Part shown: piece after piece, positions 1-11,935 of the stretch
Layout: each line of letters starts with the position of its first letter
Numbering within the stretch: position 1 is the stretch's first letter
Source: Schizophyllum amplum
Lineage: Eukaryota > Basidiomycota > Agaricomycetes > Agaricales > Schizophyllaceae
Reading direction: 5' to 3'
NCBI GenBank assembly: GCA_007026445.1
Contig: VDMD01000008.1
Coordinates: forward strand, 930,001-994,000
DNA length: 64,000 bases
Program-made: the position numbers and the translations under genes
Notes under the pieces: model-generated
What the model saw: only the letters and a program-made list of their open reading frames with translations
Database searches by the model: none
Told to the model about the DNA's origin: nothing

Positions 1-3000
1 AAGGGCGAGTTGTTCGACCCGTCCGAAAACGAGCGGAAGGAGTGCAGTCGGGGGCGCATCGTGACGCTCGGTCTGCGCGCCCCGCCGCTGCCGATGCCTG
101 AGCCCCAGGTGATCTCGGAGCCGCGGCTGGTTGGGCGCGTACGACTGCGAGAGCGATGTCGTCGCGGACTGGGGGCGGTACGGGCGCGCGCTCGGTGTCG
201 CACTCGCCCACTCTCCTCGCAATACCAGGTGGAAGCTCGATGTCCTCCGTGCCGTCGTACTGGAAGAGCAAGGACGAGTTGCTCCGGGTCGTCGACATCA
301 TCCCCATCTCCGAGGGCGAGGACAGGGATTCCATCTCGGACACGACGGACATCGCCCTGCCCGCCTGCGACGGTTCGTAGACCGAGCCCAGTGGCATATG
401 GTCCGAGCCCGTAGGTGGCACCATATGTCCGACGCCGATCCAGGTGCCGATCTCCCCGGCCGACTCTTCCACGGTGAGCGATCGCTTCAAGTCCACAGTG
501 TCATTGAGATCCAGGGGGCCGAATGGGTCGCGCGGCAGCCACAGCACGTTGGCGATGGCACGCGTGTAGTAGGGGTTATCGTAAGCAATATCTTCCGTGA
601 CCTGATCGTCCCACGGGATCATGGGTGGATGGCGTACGACCAAGGGTGCTGGCGGCCGCTCGGTGGCATCCGAATCCAGCCGGCGATGCATCGACTTCGG
701 GGAGGTCGTCCTCGCCATCGGGATGTCCTTCAAGATAGCGCTGTCCAGATGTCCCACCACGGTCGCCTCGTTGGTACTTGTGGGACTATCCACAACGTCG
801 GCTTCCCCTATCTCCGTCCGCCAGCCTTCTCCGTCGCGGTGTCAATGTTGAGATTCGTAGCTCGCGACGGGATCCGTGTGAACGAGTTCTCCGGCGGAAA
901 GGGATGGGGCGGCGGCGGTTCAAAGGCTCATTACGCTTTCGAATGGTTGAATATTCGAAGTTAATCCACCCGGGCACCTTCCACGTTTCTCGCCGCAAGA
1001 AGGACGACCGGCTGTGCTCAAGAAGCCCTTCGCCGTCTTGCGTTTGCCCGCCGTCCGACGTATTGTCCGCGTCGATATGGAAATTGTCTTGCTCGGGGGG
1101 CGCGTCGCCGAAACAGACAACAGATGCTTCAGCTGCATCATCGCGTTCGAATTGGGCGCGAATCATACGAGTCAAGCTGATCACTGGATAAGCAACGGTG
1201 ACAGCAAAACGCCAGCAAGACTTACACGAGTTTTATCGCGGCGGTGATGCATACGAGGACGGCGGCGCAAATGAAGTTGGAGCTCTTCTTCAGAACGACC
1301 ATATATGCCAGGAAAACGGCCTAGTATGATAGTCAGTTGTGTAGCGGCAGATGTACACAGGTGCGTACTTGGCCAAGAATCAATCCTACGCAGCCAGAGT
1401 CAGCTTCCGCTGTAAGCAGGTGCATTGATTGACCACGTACCATCGAGAGAGTAGCGGACCATGCGTATGAGCAGGACCTGCCCGTTTGCTTCGTAATTCT
1501 TGGCGTAAACATGCAGGAGCTATCGAAAGGTTAAGGGAACATCTCGTCGGAGAATCCGCCGCACTTACTTGGTTCTTTATGACGCCTGGAAAAAAGAAGA
1601 ACATCAGTCCTGTACCCGGTTCGCACGAGAGTAGGAACGCACCACACTGTACAAAGAAATAGATGGCGCCAAATGGTAATACAAAAGGATTGAGCACTGC
1701 GAATAGTACTAGTACATTAACGACGAGAAGATGATTGGGGAGCCAATCTGGGGGGTCTGATAAGCGGCGACATGTTACTCGCAGGGTAGACACGTACAGT
1801 AGTAGTTGAGGGTGCGGGGCGAGTGCCGACGGATCGCTTGCGCCTATAACATTGTCTATCGAGTGAATACAAAGCTGAAGGGAGTCACGCACGGTGTCAC
1901 TTGGCTCCTTGTCGCGGGGTAGAGGATAAGTGGGAGCTGAGATACGTGAGCAAATCACACATGATTTGCCACAAAATGTACTCACCCCGAACAGTGAAAT
2001 TTCGAACCCTGCGTGCAAAGCTGTCGTGAAGATGACTGCAAACGCGTCAGTGTGTGTATTTCCGGTGCCAATATGCGACTTACGCCATCCCACATAGAAG
2101 GGTCCTGCCGTGGGGAAGCTGTCTGCGACGATACCCAGGATGTCTGGGGTGCTTGCGTCCGCGCGGAACGACTCTATGACGGTCTGCAGGGCAGCGGTGC
2201 CTACGCAGAAGAATACCAAGACATTGACGATGAGAAACTTGTAATATCGTGTAAGGATGCGGTCGTGCATGGCTGACAAGGTCGTGATCGTATGCGCCTT
2301 CTTGGCGATGAGGAGGAGGACGAGGGGGATGAGCAGAGCAAGCAAAGCGACGAGGATGGTGGGGAGGAAGGACTGGATGACTTCTTCCTCCCATGGGTGG
2401 CGGTCCAGGTACGCTTTCTGGCGTCGTGTAAATAAATTACTTCATGAGAGGTGGTATCGAGAAAGAGCTCACCAGTTGTGGCCAAAAAGAAGAGATGTTC
2501 TGAATAGAAACCAGACCGACCAGTAAAGACACAGGGAACAGCCAGAAAATCGTGAAGCCCCAGACACCAAGGCTAACAACCCAGTCCTTCACAAACTGCA
2601 TTACCAGTTAGCCTATTATGACTCGCCAGCACGGACAGTCGGCATTCACCTCCGCATCGAATGAGTTCTTCATCATCCGTGTCCAGTCAATGTCCGAGAA
2701 CGCGGGTGCCATCGACACCATGCACGTCAGCGGGTTCTCTGGGTGCACCGCGAGCTGCTTGCACGCCCTCTGCGCATCCGCCGGGTCCGCGAATGTCACA
2801 AACGCGGTGGACACCGGATCGTAGTCCGCCACGCACGCGCGCGATTCTCCGTGATGAGCGTCGTGATCAAGTTCAACTTCGCCGAGTAGTAGTCCACTGC
2901 GGGTACCGTCTTCCCGCGGAAGAGGTGTGATAAGCTGATCAAGGGCTGGTATGCGTCGAGGGTGTCCCGCGGGAGCGACAACAGCGCGTCCCAGACGGTA

Positions 3001-4724
3001 CGGCGATGGGCGTTGTGTCGGCCAGCAGGCGCCTCTGATGCGTACCTCCGTCCCTCGGTTTCTCCATCATCGGACCCGGACGAACCCTCCGCACGCAATT
3101 GGCGGAAGGCATGCTTACCCATGCGAGGAATCGCTGCACGCAACTTGGATGCATCGAGCTCATGCAGACCGAATTCGTCGACGAAGGGTTGCAGTGCAGA
3201 AACGACTAGTTCCAAACGCTCCTCCTCCGTCATCGTGCCCTCCTGCCCCGAATCGCCGACCTCGAGATCAGGCGCCTTGCGGCTCTTCGCGACGTGAGCC
3301 GCACGCGAGTTACACCGCGCCGCGGCAGCTGGCTTGCGCGCGCCACGTCGGCAAGCTCGTCTTTCACGGCCGTCACCGCTTTCTTCGCGAGCTTGACGTG
3401 CGCGGTTTCGAGCAGACGAAGGATCTCCTCCCTGCGCTCCAGCAGCGACGCCAGCTCCGTCATCTTGCGCACGACCACGACCTTCTCAATGCATGGCACC
3501 TCGCCAATTACACGCGAGCGTCCCTGCTTTGGCTCCTCCGGCGAATCTGAGGAGGGCTTTTGTGGCTGGGTGAAGACCTGTTTCGGAAGGCGTTTGGCGC
3601 GGTTGAATATAAATGCGAAGGATTTGTTGATGAAGCCCGGGCGTGTTGAGGACATGATGGGGAGCGCTGGCGCGTCGAGCTTGCGCGTCATATAGTACTC
3701 GAAGTACTCCTTCAGGTCTTTCTCCCTGCGAAGCCCCGGGGGGATGTTGCACACCATGACCGTGCGCAGGCGGAGGCCCGGAATGGGCTTGTCCACTTCG
3801 GCGTCGGGGACGTCAACGAAGCCGTACTGCGGGTGGGGGTGGGGGTAGTATATCCGCGGGTCGACGCGGCTTTCTTCTGGGCACGCGAGACGCCGAGCGA
3901 CAGCTGCGATGCTCGCCGCACGCAAACGGAACGCGCCATGGCAGATCCACAAGAGCGCGATCATCCAGCTGACCGTGACCCAGATCAGGAGGCAGATGTG
4001 CATCCAGAGGAGCGACCGGCCGTGTTCGGTGAGCACGAGCGACGATATCGACGCGCGCGTCATCGACTTGGGGGAGACGGACTGCTCGGAGAAGCGGACG
4101 TGGATGGGGAAGAGGATGGGGAAGGTGGTGAGCGAGTGTAGGAGGGCGAACCAGACTGGGCGATTAAGCGTAGTTTAGCATGGGGGGAAGAGCGGGATAA
4201 AGAATAGATACGCACAGCAGCCTCTAAGAAAACGAATGTAGAGCGTTGCGTCGAGTCCTCTAAGCTCGTTCATTTTTTCTTCTGGAAACATGACCGCTTG
4301 CTTGACCCATGCGAACGGGTAGCCCAGCGGTGCCGGTGGCGTGGGTAGCCTGCACGTCGTGAGCTCACCCCGCCGCATCGTACACCGCACGCACCTAGCC
4401 CATGATCGTGCTCCGAAGAGACTTTCCAACAGTGTCAGCGCATACTCAGAGTAACAAGGATGCTGGTACGCACTAGCCAAACTCCCATGATTCGCGACTG
4501 CCAACCTCCCCTTTGCCGTAGTGCTTTCCCCGCCGCCGCCGCTTCATGAGCTCATGACCTGATATACATATCACCGCAAGGCCCAGCGCGATAACCGACT
4601 GGTTGACGAGCCCACTGGAGGTCGGGCGGTCGGTCAGTAAGTTGCTGCGACAGAGTTCGCTTCAGTCGCGTATGGCGACAGACCTGTAGTTCTTGGAAAA
4701 TGGTCTAGTCTGAATGTCGCCCAT
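1..4724 (-). CDS. CSC1/OSCA-type calcium-permeable cation channel (DUF221/RSN1 family), 3' end cut by window edge
   Basis: Mechanosensitive or hyperosmolality-gated cation channel family of the plasma membrane or endomembranes. Exons read down the minus strand. The N-terminal RSN1_TM segment (4724-3880) has a first helix with SGLVNQSVIALGL and the family block ESWEFGYLFGARSWAR, joined across introns. The cytosolic PHM7_cyt part (about 3880-2620) holds TVMVCNIPP and FVTFADPADAQRA. The 7-TM channel part (about 2590-1200) holds FVKDWVVSLGVWG, RYYKFLIVNVLVFF and LLHVYAKNYE. A long hydrophilic C-tail includes DNPYYTRAIANVLWLPRDPFG and runs off the left edge. I chose the start MGDIQTRPFSKNY at 4724, with a 39-nt first intron. 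The frame breaks near 3340, 2845, 922 and 822, each repaired by one extra base, so I treat these as sequence errors. The family is certain; the exact exon ends are inferred. Confidence 0.88.
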
Positions 4725-6543
4725 CGCGTGTGGTTAGGTCGCTCTTGCCTGACCGTCGCCGTTCTTGTTCACGAAGGCCGAGCACGGGTCTTTGCGATGG
4801 TCGTCCGACTCCAAGGCCGCGTGAAGACATCATTCGACAGCCACGTGCGACTTTACCGTATCATTATTCTGTCAGACTCGGATCGAGGCCTGTTTACTAC
4901 GATCATGTTCAACCTGAGCTCGTCGAATAACGATGTTCAGTGCTGCTACACGTTCGACCACCCACATCTGACCCACATTCCTTGATTTTCTCAACTCGCA
5001 TGCCCTTCGAATCACCTTACCTCGGTGCGTCATTGACATGTTGCAGCGGTTCCCGCAGTGCCACTCCATGCTTTGAACGCTTTCATTTGGCGAGGCACGC
5101 ATAGCTCCAGCATAACACATATGTCTCCACGGGCTTGCAGGTAGCAGAAGGAGGTGGTGGCCGCGTCGTCACGCGACAGCGGCGTGTCGGACTTTGTGGC
5201 CTCGCGCCACAATTGACTCTCTCAAGGGTAGAAATAGAGCGGGCGACCAAGGCGTCTGATGATCGACGGGTCAGGTAGATCCTAATAAGTAGACTGAATG
5301 CATGACATAAGGACTTCGCTCAATTGAGGGCAGTGTTCGTGAAGTAGTGACAGGAATCTGCCTCTTATAAGCTTGGTTGAGCGGTGTAGGAGCTGCCTGG
5401 CAGTGTGCGCACGTGCATAGGACGAGGAAAATTCACGGTTCAGCACAAATAGCTCACAAATCCTCTTCATATGGGCAATGTGACTTCCAAGAAGTATGCC
5501 CATCCAGCGTCGCTGTCCTGGCTCAGCCTCCTTTGTTTGACGGAAAAGGCAATTCGATGACGGTCCGGCTCAACCGAGCAATTTGCCACACGTGTAACGT
5601 TGCCAGATGGACCTACCCGTGTGCCTCTCCGAGCTCATCATCCTCTTACCAAGCTTCAGCTAGGCATGCTGGTTCTGTATCGCTTGGTGTCGTCACTTCT
5701 TTCGGACGTTGCTCTTGTCTCAAGAAAGAGAAAGCGGCCTGGTGCCATGTACTCCGCTCAATCACTTCACGCACGTCGCCCGCTATGACCCGATGGCTCT
5801 GGCACTCGCGACGCGTCTTCTCCGCGGCTTTGTCTTCGTCGAGCATGGCGAATCGCAGCAATATTTTCCCTCAGTTCCAACACGCGATGCTTCGCAACCT
5901 CTGCACATTTTTATGCGCCACCGTAGGCGCGATTGGCAGCCTGTATGTGGGCTCGATGATGCAAGCGTTGCAGGATGATAAACGATCTCGCATTACCGTT
6001 TGCCTTCGGACCTTGCTGGAGCTCTGGGTCCTCATACCGCCTCCCTTCTCGCGCTATCCGATGCTGCGGTCGTCCTTAGTGCGGCACAGATGCTCTGTCA
6101 TGAATGCATAGCTCTCGCGATGGTCTATCGGAGAGTAACATGCGACGACCTTGACTCTGCCGCGTTGCATTCCTGACAGAAGTCCGTCGAGCTTGCCTTT
6201 GGTAATTTGCGTCGTCTATGCTGTCATCCGGTATGTCGGCTGCAGTCAATCGACGTGTTTCTCCATGGTGTTTCTCCATGTTTCTCCAACTAATCTTTAC
6301 CAGAGGAGCGCACAGACGCAGAGTCACGGCCTGCCCGAGTGCGGGCTGATGAATACCAAAAGAGAACAATGGTGCGCCAAATTGGGAAACAAAACGCGTG
6401 ACGTCAGCGGCAGCTGCGCGTTTGTCAAGCGAGCAAGCTCCCGCGAGCTTGAGCATGATGTATGTGTGTGCGTCACCGCTCGATCGCGTATATAACGCGC
6501 TCGGAATAGCCAGAGTCCCTCACTGAACTTTCCCATCCCCACA
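4725..6543. other. Intergenic, 1.8 kb, with possible decayed F-box-like frames
   Basis: No intact gene is recognised. On the plus strand about 5590-5960 carries protein-like fragments in changing frames (LYRLVSSLLSDVALVSRK, then DPMALALATRLLRGFVFVEH) that weakly resemble the region after an F-box in fungal F-box proteins. No start, splice pattern or domain holds together. It could be a relic, or a real gene hidden by single-base losses like those seen elsewhere in the window. The part next to 4724 must contain the channel gene promoter, and the part next to 6544 the promoter of the HAM1-like gene. Confidence 0.3.
6489..6495 (+). promoter_or_regulatory. TATA box of the HAM1-like gene
   Basis: TATATAA lies 49 nt upstream of the ATG at 6544, within the usual range for fungal core promoters, and is followed by a pyrimidine-rich leader ending in CCCCACA before the ATG. 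Confidence 0.55.
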
Positions 6544-9485
6544 ATGTCTCTTCCCCCTGCCCCCAAAGTAAGCGCGCCTTATTCTCTGCGGAAAATCCCT
6601 CTAACTCGCGTGTCAGGATATCTCCTCGAAGCCCAAGGCCGGCGCCGTCACGGACCCCGTCAACAAGGCGGACAAGGACGCCGATGTCGACAGAAAGGTA
6701 CGTCATCGCATTTTCGCGCGCATATATTCCATTTCTCGTGCCCGGCAACTGACTTGGGCTGCAGATTCGCTTCTATGGCGTTATTGCCGCCTTCCGCGAG
6801 GGCCGGATGCCCAGCAATTCCCAGATCGACCACACTCTCAAATACGTGCTCGACAACTCCCCGGTGCCCACCGGCGACTTGTCACCGGAAGGCAAGCGCC
6901 TGATCCAGGACACGCAAGACATCATTGCTACCGCGCGCAAGATTGTACAGGAGAAGAACTCCGACGAGCTTCTGCAAACTTCTTCTGGCACGTCGTGATG
7001 TCAACACCGACGCCGTGGCCGGTCAGGCGACCAGCACCAACATTCCCGTAGGAAAGGACAAGGCGAAGAACGACGGCCGCCAGGGTGCGCTTCTATTTTT
7101 TCTTCCCGTACGTCGCCTTTGCTAACTTGCCTTGCAGCTGTGCAGCACTTGCGGACTCTCATCACGCTGGTGTTGACGAACGCTGAGGCGCGGAAGCTGC
7201 TCTCCGACTTCGGCGTCATGGGTCGCGACCTTCTTGCCCGCGGCGCCTCCAAGGCAGCCGACAACCTCGCACCGCATCCCGACCGTCTCGCCGCCGTCGA
7301 CGAGAGCGCGCCGAAGGACCAGTTCGTTTCCAAGGACGGCAAGCATGTCGGCCCCGACGAGACACCAGTCCTTGAAGCGCGCGTTCCGGGCACCGACCAC
7401 AAGGTTGAGCGTCACCCTCGTGATGATAATACCGTTGTGCGCGACAGCGACGGACGGCCTGTCGCTACTGGTCAGGAGGCATTCGAGGAGCGCAAGAATG
7501 ACGCCCTTCGTATGAAGGACCAGGCAGCGGAGCGCGCGAGGGCTGAGGCGGGCGATGTGCAGCAGTACGTCTGGCGCCATATGTTTCTAAGATTTCGACT
7601 GACTGTCAAACAGGCAAGGCGCGTACACGGACGACTCCACTGAGGAGGCGAAGGCCAAGAAGAACGGCATGATGGACAAGATTCGCGGCTTGCGCGACGA
7701 CTTGACCAACCGGGTCCCGCAGGAGCACAAGGACAACGCTCGCGAGAAGTACGAGCGCAGCCAGCAGTTCCTGTCTGACGAGTACTTCCCGCCCGAGCGC
7801 CGCGACCAGTTCATCTTCCGCATGAAGAAGGTAAGTTTATCGTCCGATCAAGCGCTCCCCAATACTTATGTTGTCCCAGGTCGTTATCGAGTGCCAGAAG
7901 CATGACGACTACCAGGAGTCGCTGACATGGCTTCTTGATGTGATCACCGAGTACTTCGAGCACGGCCAGAACGTCTCCGGCCAGCACAAGGAGAACGTCA
8001 AGTCGGCGACCGGCGACCAGGGCTTGCAGCAGGCGTGGAGCGAGCTCCGCACCCTTCTCGAGCGCTTCGCCAACGGCCAGAGCATGAACGGCATCTTCGA
8101 CTCCATCGAGAGGCTCGCCGACGACGCCCGCCGTGACCAGGAGCTCCGCCAGTGGCTCGAGGACACCGGCCGCTACACCCGCAAGACTCTGCTCGAGCCC
8201 GGCTTCATTCTGGAGCCCCAGTGCAACAACGAGGCCAACCGCCTGCGCGAGACCGGCCGCCAGTTCTACGACGGCAAGTACAAGAACCACTTCGACGGCG
8301 TCTTCACCGCCTTCGCGAACTTCGGTCGCGCGATGGGCGACGACCGCCTCAACGCTCGGTACGTTTGCTTATATTCGATGCCCTATTTCCTTCTGACATC
8401 TCTGTTTTAGCTTCGGGCAGGACTGGGCGCGCCTCACGAAGGACCTCTTGTTCGACAGCGAGGGTCGTCTCGCGTTCAAGCCCGAGCTCTGGAACGACAT
8501 CCGCCGCACCATCTTGCCCAGCATCGTCGACAAGGTCGGCTACGTACCGCTGCCGCGCATCGAGTACACGGACGACTCCTTCGACTTGGTCGTCGAGAAC
8601 CTCGTGCTCTCGGGTCGCAACACGTTCCCGAACATCGTCGAGTTCGAGGCCAAGAACTTTGTCAAGTTCAGCCCCTACAACAGTACGCTTTTTTCTTCTT
8701 ATTCCACGATGTCCTCTGACAGGATTTGCAGGCATCAAGGACGACCAGCGCCACGAGTTCACGCTCACGCTGAGCCAGATCCAGGCCGACATGCGCGATG
8801 TCGCCTTCTACTTCCGCAAGAAAACCGGCATGCCCAAGATCAGCGACTCCGGCCTGGCCGACGTCGTCCTCGGCGGCGAGGGTGTCACGGCAACGGTGCA
8901 CCTTTCCAACACCAAGGACACGTCGTCCGTGTTCAAGGTCAAGAACGTCAAGGTCAACGTCGACTCGCTCAAGTTTAGCATCCGCGACTCGAAGCACGAC
9001 CTGCTTTACAAGACGCTCAAGCCGCTCGCGACGGGCCTCGTAAAGAAGCAGATCGAGAAGGCGTTGAAGGACGCTATCACGACCGGCATGGAGTACGTCG
9101 ACGGACAGCTGGTGGGCGTCCGCGACCGCATGGAAGCCGCGAAGCAGAGCGACGAGCAGAGCCGCCGTGACGTCCTCATGCAGGTAAGCATCCCTTACTT
9201 TCGTTTGTTGGCTTCACCGCTCATCTGTTATCGCAGCTCTTCCAGAGCAAGAAGGACGAGGCGTCGACGAAGACGAAGGAGACCGACGCGCAGTTCAAGT
9301 TCGCCACCAACAAGCGGTCGTCGCTCTTGCCCGACAAGGGCCACCCGAGCAGCATCGTCAACCGGACTTCGGAGCGCGAGGAGGCCGCCAAGCACGGCAA
9401 GGACTGGCGCAGCGACGCGTAAGTCCCCGTTTGTACTGGCATCATCATCTCGCTGACTTCACATTGTAGTTTCACCATCGTCTAA
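6544..9485 (+). CDS. HAM1-like protein (DUF5923/HAM1_N plus DUF4449/HAM1_C)
   Basis: Large conserved fungal protein of unclear biochemical role, with HAM1-like N- and C-terminal domains. It is unrelated to the HAM1 nucleotide pyrophosphatase. Ten exons: 6544-6567, 6617-6697, 6765-7084, 7138-7564, 7614-7830, 7880-8358, 8411-8682, 8732-9183, 9237-9418 and 9470-9485; every intron is GT..AG. With two missing bases restored the coding length is 2472 nt (823 aa). The N-domain begins at IRFYGVIAAFREGRMPSN, and the C-domain has VKNVKVNVDSLKFSIRDSKH and PLATGLVKKQIEKAL. The protein ends WRSDAFTIV through a 16-nt last exon. In exon 3 the frame slips twice within 20 nt (about 6975 and 6990): LLQ, then NFFWH, then RDVNTDAV lie in three frames. 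Both slips are -1, which suggests sequence error rather than a dead gene. Confidence 0.9.
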
Positions 9486-10190
9486 GCTTGAGCTTGACGA
9501 CTGCCTGCCGCCGGAGCGACGCGCTTGAGCCTCCCAGTCGCGTTGTTGCAAAACCGCCCGAAAGTAACGGACTTGTATGAATGGAACTCTGGAATACCAT
9601 TGTAACAACAACGCCTAATCTTGTACCTGTACTTATCTTCTTCTTTACTGTATGCACTTTTGTAACGACTTCTGTCTGATGTATACCATTCTCGTTGGAT
9701 TGTTCATCCTGGTAGTGGCCAGTGTGGAGGAGTGTTTCAATCCGTAAGGTGCAATGGCAAGGCGAAGTTCTCGCCGACTTTCGCCTCTGGGTGACGCGTC
9801 TGACGTCCGCCTGTCCATGTTGGGCTGTGGTCTCTCGGCCATCTCTGAGATCTGAGGTCTGTAGATGTGACTTTGAAGGCGCCTGCCTCAGGCGTCAAAC
9901 TTGCACTGGACGAGGTCAAGCCAGAGTCACGCACTATCACGTGCCTACAGTCCAACTCAAGCACAGTTCAACTCGAATTCGTCGCCGAGTTGCAATGGGC
10001 GGCCAACGGAATGCAACGGTCGGCCACACGTTCCTCATTGCCCAGCATGGGGGCTAAGTTCTTCAACTTCGTAGTATGATAACAGTACACGGTCCTGCTA
10101 TGGGTATATTGATATTACATTCGTTCACTGTTCAAACGGTCGACGGTCGGAGCGATGAATCGAGCGCTCAGAACCTCGAGCAACGAGCAA
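9486..10190. other. Intergenic, convergent 3' flanks
   Basis: Lies between the 3' ends of the HAM1-like gene (plus) and the unknown repeat-rich gene (minus). Only short frames without codon structure or homology are seen. T-rich stretches at about 9620-9660 fit a 3' UTR and polyadenylation region. Confidence 0.5.
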
Positions 10191-10951
10191 TCAAAACCTC
10201 GACGCAATGATCACGTCGATCTCCCGCTCCAGCGCCTTGAAGCGCTCCTTGTCGGTCATCTTCTTCGGCTTCTTCGTAGTCGTGATCGCAGCCTTCGTAG
10301 TCGTGATCGTGGCCTTCGTATTCACAATCATGGCCATCGCGTTCTTCGTGCCCATAGAAATCGTCCTCTTCGACATCATAGGCCTCTCGTCCGTCGTCGT
10401 CGGGCCCATCTCCGTCTTAGTTATGCCCATCGTCGTCTCATGCCGACCCATCTTCATCTCGTGCCCATCTCCGTCGTCGCGCCCATCTCCGTCTCATGCC
10501 GGCCCATCTCCGTCTCATAAAGCCCCTTCCCCGTAACCGTCGCCCTCTCCGTCTGGTGCCGCCGCATCCGCGTCTCGTGCGCGCGGATCGCGCTGGGGTC
10601 GCGCACGACGATGTGCGCGCTGCGCGCGCGGAGGAGCTGGGGCCGGGAGGAAGCGATGGCACGTACTTCGGGGCCGTCGTATTTGTCGGGGCCGGTGTAT
10701 TGCTGGGGGGAGGGGGGCGTGTTAGAGGAGATGTGTGTTTAGAAGAAGTGGCGATATGTAGAGGAATGGGGGGGGGGGGATGGATTGATGCGTGAAAGGT
10801 TTGTGCGTGATACGGGTAAGGAGAGAGAGAGCGAAACGCCAAGCTCACCATATTCACGTACGTAACACCCCCGAGCTGCATGAGCGGCCCGGACAGGTTG
10901 GACTGGCCAGCATGTCCTCGCCTTGGGCTTGGAGTGGAAGAAGGAAAACAT
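10191..10951 (-). CDS. Unknown small protein with Met-Gly/Thr-rich repeats and a conserved-looking N-terminal half
   Basis: I do not recognise a named family. Exon 1 starts at 10951 (MFSFFHSKPKA) and reaches SGPLMQLGGVTYVNM. A roughly 160-nt intron follows, and exon 2 resumes at about 10701 with QYTGPDKYDGPEVRAIASS and RPQLLRARSAHIVVRDP. The middle is a degenerate repeat (ETEMGRHETEMGATTEMG), followed by Thr/Lys repeats (TTTKAAITTTKKP). The tail MTDKERFKALEREIDVIIAS looks like a short coiled coil and is likely a real conserved end. The frame breaks near 10910-10925 (net two bases missing) and near 10470 (one missing), all fitting short-homopolymer loss. No signal peptide or membrane segment. 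Expression and function are unknown; gene reality rests on the splice sites and the two ordered ends. Confidence 0.6.
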
Positions 10952-11935
10952 GGTGTGCAGATTAGACAGTCGGTGGGCAGGAATGTGGCGTGCGTTCCTG
11001 AGGTACCGAATGAAGCCCGAGCTCTAGAACAGTAGTAGGCGGAGAGGGGCAGATGCGAAAGCACGATGGCCTCGCGGTGCGAGCGATGGTGTGATGAAAC
11101 GAAGGTGCGGTACTACGGTTCACGTACTGGGGCAGTTTATATACGACGAGGGGACTCGAATAGGGTCCTATGATTTGATTCAGATGCGCAGAGGCTATTA
11201 GAATGTAAAGCCGCTGTCTCAAGGGCGCAGGCGAGGTGCCCCTATACGATCGCGACCCGCCAGTGCGAGGATCATGAAAGTTACGCAGTGTAGTATGCGC
11301 CGTAATCGGAGAACGTGTTGCAGAAGAGCGAAGTGGGGGTCAACGAAGTAAGGACATTGAAGTTCGGAGTCCAGGGCGGAGAACGCACGAGTGACCCGGT
11401 GGGCGAAATTGAGGTAGAGTAGACCGTTATGTGCGATCGTTCGGATGCAAGACCTAGACTTTCAGAACGTGGTACAGTTTCTGCGGTACGCTCGGAAACG
11501 TGGCGGCGTGGCAAGACAGTTGCATGCACGACGAAGTGGGCGACAGAAATAACCAGTCTCGCGTCACGAGATTTGTTGAAGTTGAAACTTTGAAGAATGG
11601 ACACGCGCGTATTTACGCCTCGCCGTCAACGAGTGGCAGAGGGCACGATAGATGACTGGCTTGGCTCTTGCAGAAGATAAAGTAACCGGGATGAATCCAT
11701 TCGGCACTTCGACGAAGTTCGTTGAAGGACCTTGAGTGTGCCACGATGCGTAGACGCTACTCCATGGAGACCGATGTGGCCGGAAACACTGCCTCTTTGC
11801 GCTAGAAGTACGCCCTTGAGGCGACGCTCGAGGCAGGCAAGAGGCAGGCGGGAGGAGCGAGATGATGGCGTGGTTCAAAAGCCACGAGTGGGCTGACGTC
11901 TGGACACGTGCCTACTCACTTTGCTTCTCGCCGCC
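10952..11935. other. Intergenic, divergent promoter region
   Basis: Lies between the divergent starts of the unknown gene (minus) and the VAP gene (plus). No frame in it has homology or splice structure. A TTGAAGTTGAA-type motif occurs at about 11576-11595, one of several similar copies in the window. Confidence 0.5.

Noticed and set aside
131..964. Long plus-strand open frame of 277 codons at the left edge
   Set aside because: Antisense to the C-terminal tail of the CSC1/OSCA gene; its composition (Arg/Gly/His rich) is that of a shadow frame.
1985..2012. GGGTTCGAAATTT on the minus strand as a tRNA T-loop
   Set aside because: Lies in a channel exon (HAGFEISLFG), with no acceptor or anticodon stem around it.
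8152..9456. Plus-strand frame of 434 codons overlapping the HAM1-like gene
   Set aside because: It reads through several clear introns in a wrong frame and is Arg/Ser/Thr low complexity; the spliced HAM1-like frame explains the region.
10207..10536. Very hydrophobic plus-strand frame resembling a membrane peptide
   Set aside because: It is the mirror of the Thr/Lys/Met repeats of the minus-strand gene; Val/Ile/Phe runs arise from reverse-complemented ACG/AAG/ATG repeats.
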